Assembly (NCBI GenBank): GCA_044226205.1
Contig: JBGAHL010000012.1
Span: forward strand, 1 to 64,000
Source of the DNA: M3007 sp044226205
GTDB taxonomy: Bacteria; Bacteroidota; Bacteroidia; Chitinophagales; Saprospiraceae
Direction of reading: 5' to 3'
Length of the DNA: 64,000 bases
The translations under genes were made by a program, and so were the position numbers. Shown piece after piece: positions 60,448 to 64,000 of this stretch (positions within the stretch are counted from its first letter, which is position 1; the number at the start of each line of letters is the position of its first letter). The notes under the pieces were generated by a model. The model was not told the origin of the DNA. It made no database searches and was given only the letters and a program-made list of their open reading frames with translations.

Positions 60448-61875
60448 TTAAAGACCGTATTTGTCGAGCAAATAAACCAGGGCGGTCATGCTGGCGGCGC
60501 CGAGTTCGAGTTCACGTTTGTTGACCGTATCAAACACGTCGGCAGCCGTGTGGTGCACGTCGAAATAACGCTGCGAATCGGGCGAATAGCCGCTCAGGAG
60601 GCCTTTCATGCCTTTGAGCGGACCAATATCGGCGCCACCGCCGCCGCGCGTCAGTTCCAGTCCGTAAGGCTCGAACAGTGGGCCGTAGGTTTCGATTTTT
60701 TCAAAAAAACGCCCAAAAACCGACTCGTCGCCATCGAACGAAAAACCGCGCGGCGTGAAGCCGCCAGCATCGCTCTCGATGGCGCAAAGGGGAAATTCGC
60801 CCTTGCGCTGCGCTTCCCGGGCGTATTCGCGCCCGCCGCGCAGACCGTTTTCTTCGTTCATGAACAGGACGCAGCGAATCGTGTGCCGCGGCCGGTAGCC
60901 CAGGCGGCGGAGGTTGCGCAGCACGTCCATGCTTTGCACGCAGCCCGCGCCGTCGTCGTGGGAGCCATGGCCCACGTCCCAGCTGTCGAGGTGGCCGCCG
61001 ACGAGGATGATGTCATTGGGCCGTTCGGTGCCCCTGATCTCGCCGATGACGTTGAAAGAGGGGGCGTCGGGCAGGGTCTGGCAGTTCATTTTTATAAAAA
61101 TCTGTACGGGCGCACCCTTTTTGAGGCGTGCGGAGAGCAATTCTGCGTCGTTCGTGCTGATGGCGGCGGCCGGAATGAGGGTAAAGGCCGAATCGTAGCG
61201 CAGGGAGCCCGTGTGCGGAAAATCGTCGAGCCGCAGGCTCATGGAACGCACCAGTACGGCCACGGCGCCGTATTTGGCGGCACGCGAAGCGCCCTGCACC
61301 CGTTGGTCGACGGCGCCGCCGTAGGCTTCGAAGGTGCGGATGCGGGTGGGGTCCATCGGACGGTTGTAAAAAACGATTTTGCCGCGGAGATTGCGCTCGC
61401 CCAGCTTGTCCAGTTCTTCCCAGCTCTTCACTTCGACGACTTCTGCCTGAAGGCCTTTGGCCGGCGTGGCGACGGAGCCGCCGAGCGCAAGGGCGTGCAG
61501 GGCCAGGTCGTCCGATTTTTTAGCGCCGACGATGCGCACCTGTTCGGCTTCGCCGCGCACCCAGTGGGGCACGGAAACCGGCTGCAGCCAGACCGAGTCG
61601 AGGCCCAGGGTGTCGAGTGTGGCGCGGGTCCAGGCCACGGCTTTTTCAGCGTTAGCGCTGCCGCTCAGCCGGTTGCCGATGCGCAACGAAAGGTGCTCCA
61701 GCCAGGGGTAACAACGGCCGTCGGTGAGCGACTGGTCGTAAATTTTACGGATAAAGCCCGCGTCGGCCTCCCGGTCGGCATTTTGGGCCGAGGCGGGATT
61801 GATGAGTGTAGAAGCTACAATAAGGGTGAGGCAGCAAAACAGCGTGATTTTGAATTTTACCCAAAAATTTTCCAT
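60448..61875 (-). CDS. Secreted M28-family metallopeptidase
   Basis: 475 residues. Signal peptide ending INPASAQ. Two-zinc M28 exopeptidase: GGHLDSWDVGHGSHDDGAG (His295 and bridging Asp), NEENGLRGG (catalytic Glu pair), ESDAGG and DVHHTAADV (last His). A PA-type inserted domain is present before the catalytic part (VVEVKSWEELDKLGE...GKIVFYN). Closest in layout to glutamate carboxypeptidase-like aminopeptidases. Probably degrades peptides in the periplasm. Followed by the 12-bp inverted repeat and the MoxR gene on the same strand. Confidence 0.93.
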   Translation of the reverse strand: MENFWVKFKITLFCCLTLIVASTLINPASAQNADREADAGFIRKIYDQSLTDGRCYPWLEHLSLRIGNRLSGSANAEKAVAWTRATLDTLGLDSVWLQPVSVPHWVRGEAEQVRIVGAKKSDDLALHALALGGSVATPAKGLQAEVVEVKSWEELDKLGERNLRGKIVFYNRPMDPTRIRTFEAYGGAVDQRVQGASRAAKYGAVAVLVRSMSLRLDDFPHTGSLRYDSAFTLIPAAAISTNDAELLSARLKKGAPVQIFIKMNCQTLPDAPSFNVIGEIRGTERPNDIILVGGHLDSWDVGHGSHDDGAGCVQSMDVLRNLRRLGYRPRHTIRCVLFMNEENGLRGGREYAREAQRKGEFPLCAIESDAGGFTPRGFSFDGDESVFGRFFEKIETYGPLFEPYGLELTRGGGGADIGPLKGMKGLLSGYSPDSQRYFDVHHTAADVFDTVNKRELELGAASMTALVYLLDKYGL

Positions 61876-62047
61876 TTCTAAAAGCGAATAAAATTATGTT
61901 TTCTGTTGAGGGCCTGTATTTGCCCATTTTTATTGCCGTAAAATTTTGGTTTTCCTGCTGGCAAAAGTCCCGTCTGGCAGATATTCTTTTTTCAGGAGGC
62001 GAAAATCGATCAGCGAAAAATTTTTTTAAAAAAAATTGAAGTTCTTG

Positions 62048-62079
62048 TTGTAGATTATACACAAAGACCTTTATTTTTG
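62048..62079 (+). promoter_or_regulatory. Consensus Bacteroidota promoter of the candidate small RNA
   Basis: TTG (62048-62050; preceded by another TTG), a 21-bp spacer, and TATTTTTG (62072-62079). It has both consensus elements at the ideal distance, making it one of the best promoters in the window. Transcription is expected from about 62086. Confidence 0.7.
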
Positions 62080-62085
62080 TGCTGT

Positions 62086-62178
62086 GTTAAATCGTAATCG
62101 TTTTACCACGAAAGAATAATTTGGTTTTATTTGGTTAGGGCTGAGGTAGTGCTGTGGTGGCACTGCCTCATTTTTTTT
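62086..62178 (+). ncRNA. Candidate small RNA (about 93 nt) or leader attenuator
   Basis: A consensus promoter is followed, about 55 nt after its start site, by an 11-bp hairpin and eight T residues. No ATG-started ORF lies between. The unit is separate from the glycogen phosphorylase gene, whose ATG is nearly 190 bp further on. The transcript includes a 5' part (GTTAAATCGTAATCG...) free of strong structure. It could be a stand-alone sRNA or a transcription attenuator regulating the downstream gene. I do not recognise a known Rfam family by eye. Confidence 0.5.
62142..62178 (+). terminator. Terminator of the candidate small RNA
   Basis: Stem TGAGGTAGTGC (62142-62152) with GCACTGCCTCA (62160-62170), one G-T wobble, loop TGTGGTG, then eight T residues (62171-62178). 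The remainder of 61876-62365 shows no gene. Confidence 0.85.
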
Positions 62179-62365
62179 CACTCTGAATCTTTGTCAGAGT
62201 CCTTCCGGAAGGCTGTTTGCGCGGCGTAAAACTATCCAAAACTTTTACAGCTTCCGGTCGGTATTTCACGTCAAATTACCCTTTTTGTCGTAAATACACG
62301 AACCATCCTGAAAATCACTTTACCTTCGCCGCCGCATTTTACCATCAAGAAAATTTCTGAACGAC

Positions 62366-64000
62366 ATGCTCGGTAATCTGACCGAAAATGGCGCAAAACT
62401 CAAGCGCATTTTCATCGAACCCAAACTTCCCGCCGGCCTTGCTCCCTTGCACGAACTCGCCCACAACCTTTGGTGGTCGTGGCAGCATGAGGCCATCGAC
62501 TTGTTCAAAAGTATCGATGCGAAAAAATTTGAATCGCTGAACTATAATCCTGTGGCGCTGCTCGACGAACTCGGGGTCGACCAGGCCCAGGCCTTGCTTG
62601 ACGATGCCGCTTTTATGAAGCGCCTCGGCAAAATTCACGGCGATTTCAAACAGTACATCGAACAGGCGCCGGATGCTACCCAATCGCAGATCGCTTATTT
62701 CTGCATGGAATACGGATTGCACCAGAGCCTTCGCCTCTATTCCGGCGGCCTGGGCGTATTGGCCGGCGACTACCTGAAAGAAGCCAGCGATTGCAATACG
62801 AACCTCGTGGCCGTGGGGCTGCTGTACCGCTACGGCTATTTTCAGCAGGCGATTTCGCTCAACGGCGAGCAAATCCATCAACTCGACGCCGCCAAATTCA
62901 CCCAGCTGCCCCTGCAACCCGTACGCGACCAGCGCGGCGAATGGATCAAAATTCACGTCAACCTCGCCGGCCGCACGGTCTGGATCAAAGTCTGGCTCCT
63001 TGCCGTCGGCCGTATCAAGCTGTACCTGCTCGATACCGATATCGACGACAACCGCTGGGAGGACCGCTCCATTACGCATCAGTTGTACGGCGGCGACAAT
63101 GAAAACCGCCTTCGGCAGGAACTGGTATTGGGCATCGGGGGGCTCCGCGCCCTGAAAGCCATCGGCCACAACCCCGATCTGTACCACCTCAACGAAGGCC
63201 ATGCGGCGTTTCTTGGCCTCGAACGCCTTCAAAATTACATCAAGGACAAGCGCCTTTCGTTCGATGAGGCCATCGAAGTGGTTCGTTCCACTCAGCTGTT
63301 TACGACCCACACGCCCGTGCCTGCCGGCCACGATGCTTTTTCGGAAGCACTGCTGCGCGACTATATTTTCGAATACACTTACGGTCTGAACATCAGCTGG
63401 GAAGAGCTCATCGGCATCGGGCGCCTCGAAGCCGGCAATGCCAATGAATTGTTCTCCGTCAGTCACCTGGCTATTCGCACCTCGCAGGAAGTCAATGGCG
63501 TCAGCCGCCTGCACGGCGAAGTGAGCCAAAAGATGTTCAACGATCTTTATCCCGACTACCATTACGAGGAAATACACATCGGGTACGTCACCAACAGCGT
63601 GCACCTGCCTACCTGGGTGGCCGGCGAATGGCTGAACCTTTACAAGGAGTCGTTCGGGAAAGACTTTTTGTCGCACCAGATTGATAAAAAGTACTGGGAA
63701 AAAATCCGCCAGGTGCCTTCCGACAAAATTATGGGGCTGCGCAAACTGCTCAAAAAGCGCCTGCTCGATTGGGTACGGCACACTTTGCAGGAGGATTTTG
63801 CCCGCCGTGGCGAAAACCCGCGCGCCACTTTCGAAATCATCAACGCCTTGCAGGACGATGCGCTCGTGATTGGTTTTGCCCGTCGTTTTGCCACGTACAA
63901 ACGCGCCACGCTGTTGTTCTCCAACGAAAAACGCCTCGCTGAAATCGTCAACGACAGCGACCGCCCGGTCATCTTCCTGTTTGCAGGCAAGGCCCACCCG
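62366..64000 (+). CDS. glgP: Alpha-glucan (glycogen) phosphorylase, 5' part
   Basis: ATG at 62366; 545 codons remain open to the window edge, so the C-terminus is missing. The N-terminus has the short DUF3417-like segment ELAHNLWWSWQHEAIDLF typical of the bacterial alpha-glucan phosphorylase branch (TIGR02094). Then AYFCMEYGLHQSLRLYSGGL and GVLAGDYLKEASDCN, LYHLNEGHAAF and FTTHTPVPAGHDAF, all GT35 signatures. The enzyme cuts alpha-1,4-glucan with phosphate to release glucose-1-phosphate, using pyridoxal phosphate; the PLP lysine lies beyond the window. A hairpin-terminated leader or small RNA precedes it. No upstream ATG exists in the frame. Confidence 0.95.
   Translation, partial: MLGNLTENGAKLKRIFIEPKLPAGLAPLHELAHNLWWSWQHEAIDLFKSIDAKKFESLNYNPVALLDELGVDQAQALLDDAAFMKRLGKIHGDFKQYIEQAPDATQSQIAYFCMEYGLHQSLRLYSGGLGVLAGDYLKEASDCNTNLVAVGLLYRYGYFQQAISLNGEQIHQLDAAKFTQLPLQPVRDQRGEWIKIHVNLAGRTVWIKVWLLAVGRIKLYLLDTDIDDNRWEDRSITHQLYGGDNENRLRQELVLGIGGLRALKAIGHNPDLYHLNEGHAAFLGLERLQNYIKDKRLSFDEAIEVVRSTQLFTTHTPVPAGHDAFSEALLRDYIFEYTYGLNISWEELIGIGRLEAGNANELFSVSHLAIRTSQEVNGVSRLHGEVSQKMFNDLYPDYHYEEIHIGYVTNSVHLPTWVAGEWLNLYKESFGKDFLSHQIDKKYWEKIRQVPSDKIMGLRKLLKKRLLDWVRHTLQEDFARRGENPRATFEIINALQDDALVIGFARRFATYKRATLLFSNEKRLAEIVNDSDRPVIFLFAGKAHP

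Overview
This 64 kb window looks like a chromosomal segment of a GC-rich, free-living Bacteroidota, most likely from the Saprospiria or a related lineage (the lineage is inferred). The evidence is a PorW/SprE-type component of the type IX secretion system (T9SS), two secreted proteins with T9SS C-terminal sorting domains, a PUR-family DUF3276 protein, a DUF3467 protein, a large TonB-dependent receptor, WG-repeat proteins, and promoters of the Bacteroidota TTG-N19..21-TAnnTTTG type. No rRNA, tRNA, CRISPR array, transposase or integrase was seen.

Layout. 0-3.5 kb: end of an unknown gene, a GH92 mannosidase and a 40-residue membrane protein. 3.7-8.4 kb: mutL, two rhomboid proteases and a membrane-anchored EEP phosphatase. 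8.4-10.2 kb: an inserted cassette (XRE-ImmA/IrrE metallopeptidase plus PIN nuclease) bounded by 97-bp direct repeats copied from the 3' end of the EEP gene. 10.2-16.8 kb: MoxR ATPase with DUF4350, PKD-cyclophilin lipoprotein, TPR protein and citrate synthase. 17-20.8 kb: a TonB receptor-arsC-acr3 operon. 21-26.3 kb: PUR protein, an amidohydrolase gene broken by a 104-bp tandem duplication, a secreted C1 peptidase and gcvT. 26.4-38 kb: two WG-repeat proteins, M23 peptidase, PorW/SprE, rsmE, an ATP-grasp-like protein, uppS, a TolB-like protein and an AraC regulator. 38-42 kb: alpha/beta hydrolase-PrsW-DUF5682 gene row. 42-50.7 kb: symporter, T9SS cargo, HAD phosphatase, fumarylacetoacetase, DUF1275 and DUF3467 proteins. 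50.8-58.8 kb: Gfo/Idh oxidoreductase, AlkZ-like protein, cupin, FGE-like protein and an orphan RND pump. 59-64 kb: palindromic repeats, second MoxR, M28 peptidase, a candidate small RNA and the start of an alpha-glucan phosphorylase gene that runs off the window.

How parts fit together: the PorW/SprE protein belongs to the machine that would export the sorting-domain proteins at 45.0-46.2 and 46.9-48.1 kb. The TonB receptor, arsenate reductase and arsenite exporter form one transcription unit. rsmE lies 3 bp behind the ATP-grasp-like gene. Many intergenic gaps hold short structured repeats: heptamer hairpins, REP-like hairpins, a family of palindromes present near both ends of the window, and a MITE-like element with 21-bp inverted ends.

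The best candidates for something new are the XRE-ImmA/IrrE + PIN cassette with its gene-tail duplication, the MITE-like element lying exactly between two stop codons, the promoter-to-terminator small RNA unit at 62.1 kb, and the hairpin-terminated 22-codon ORF at 44.6 kb.
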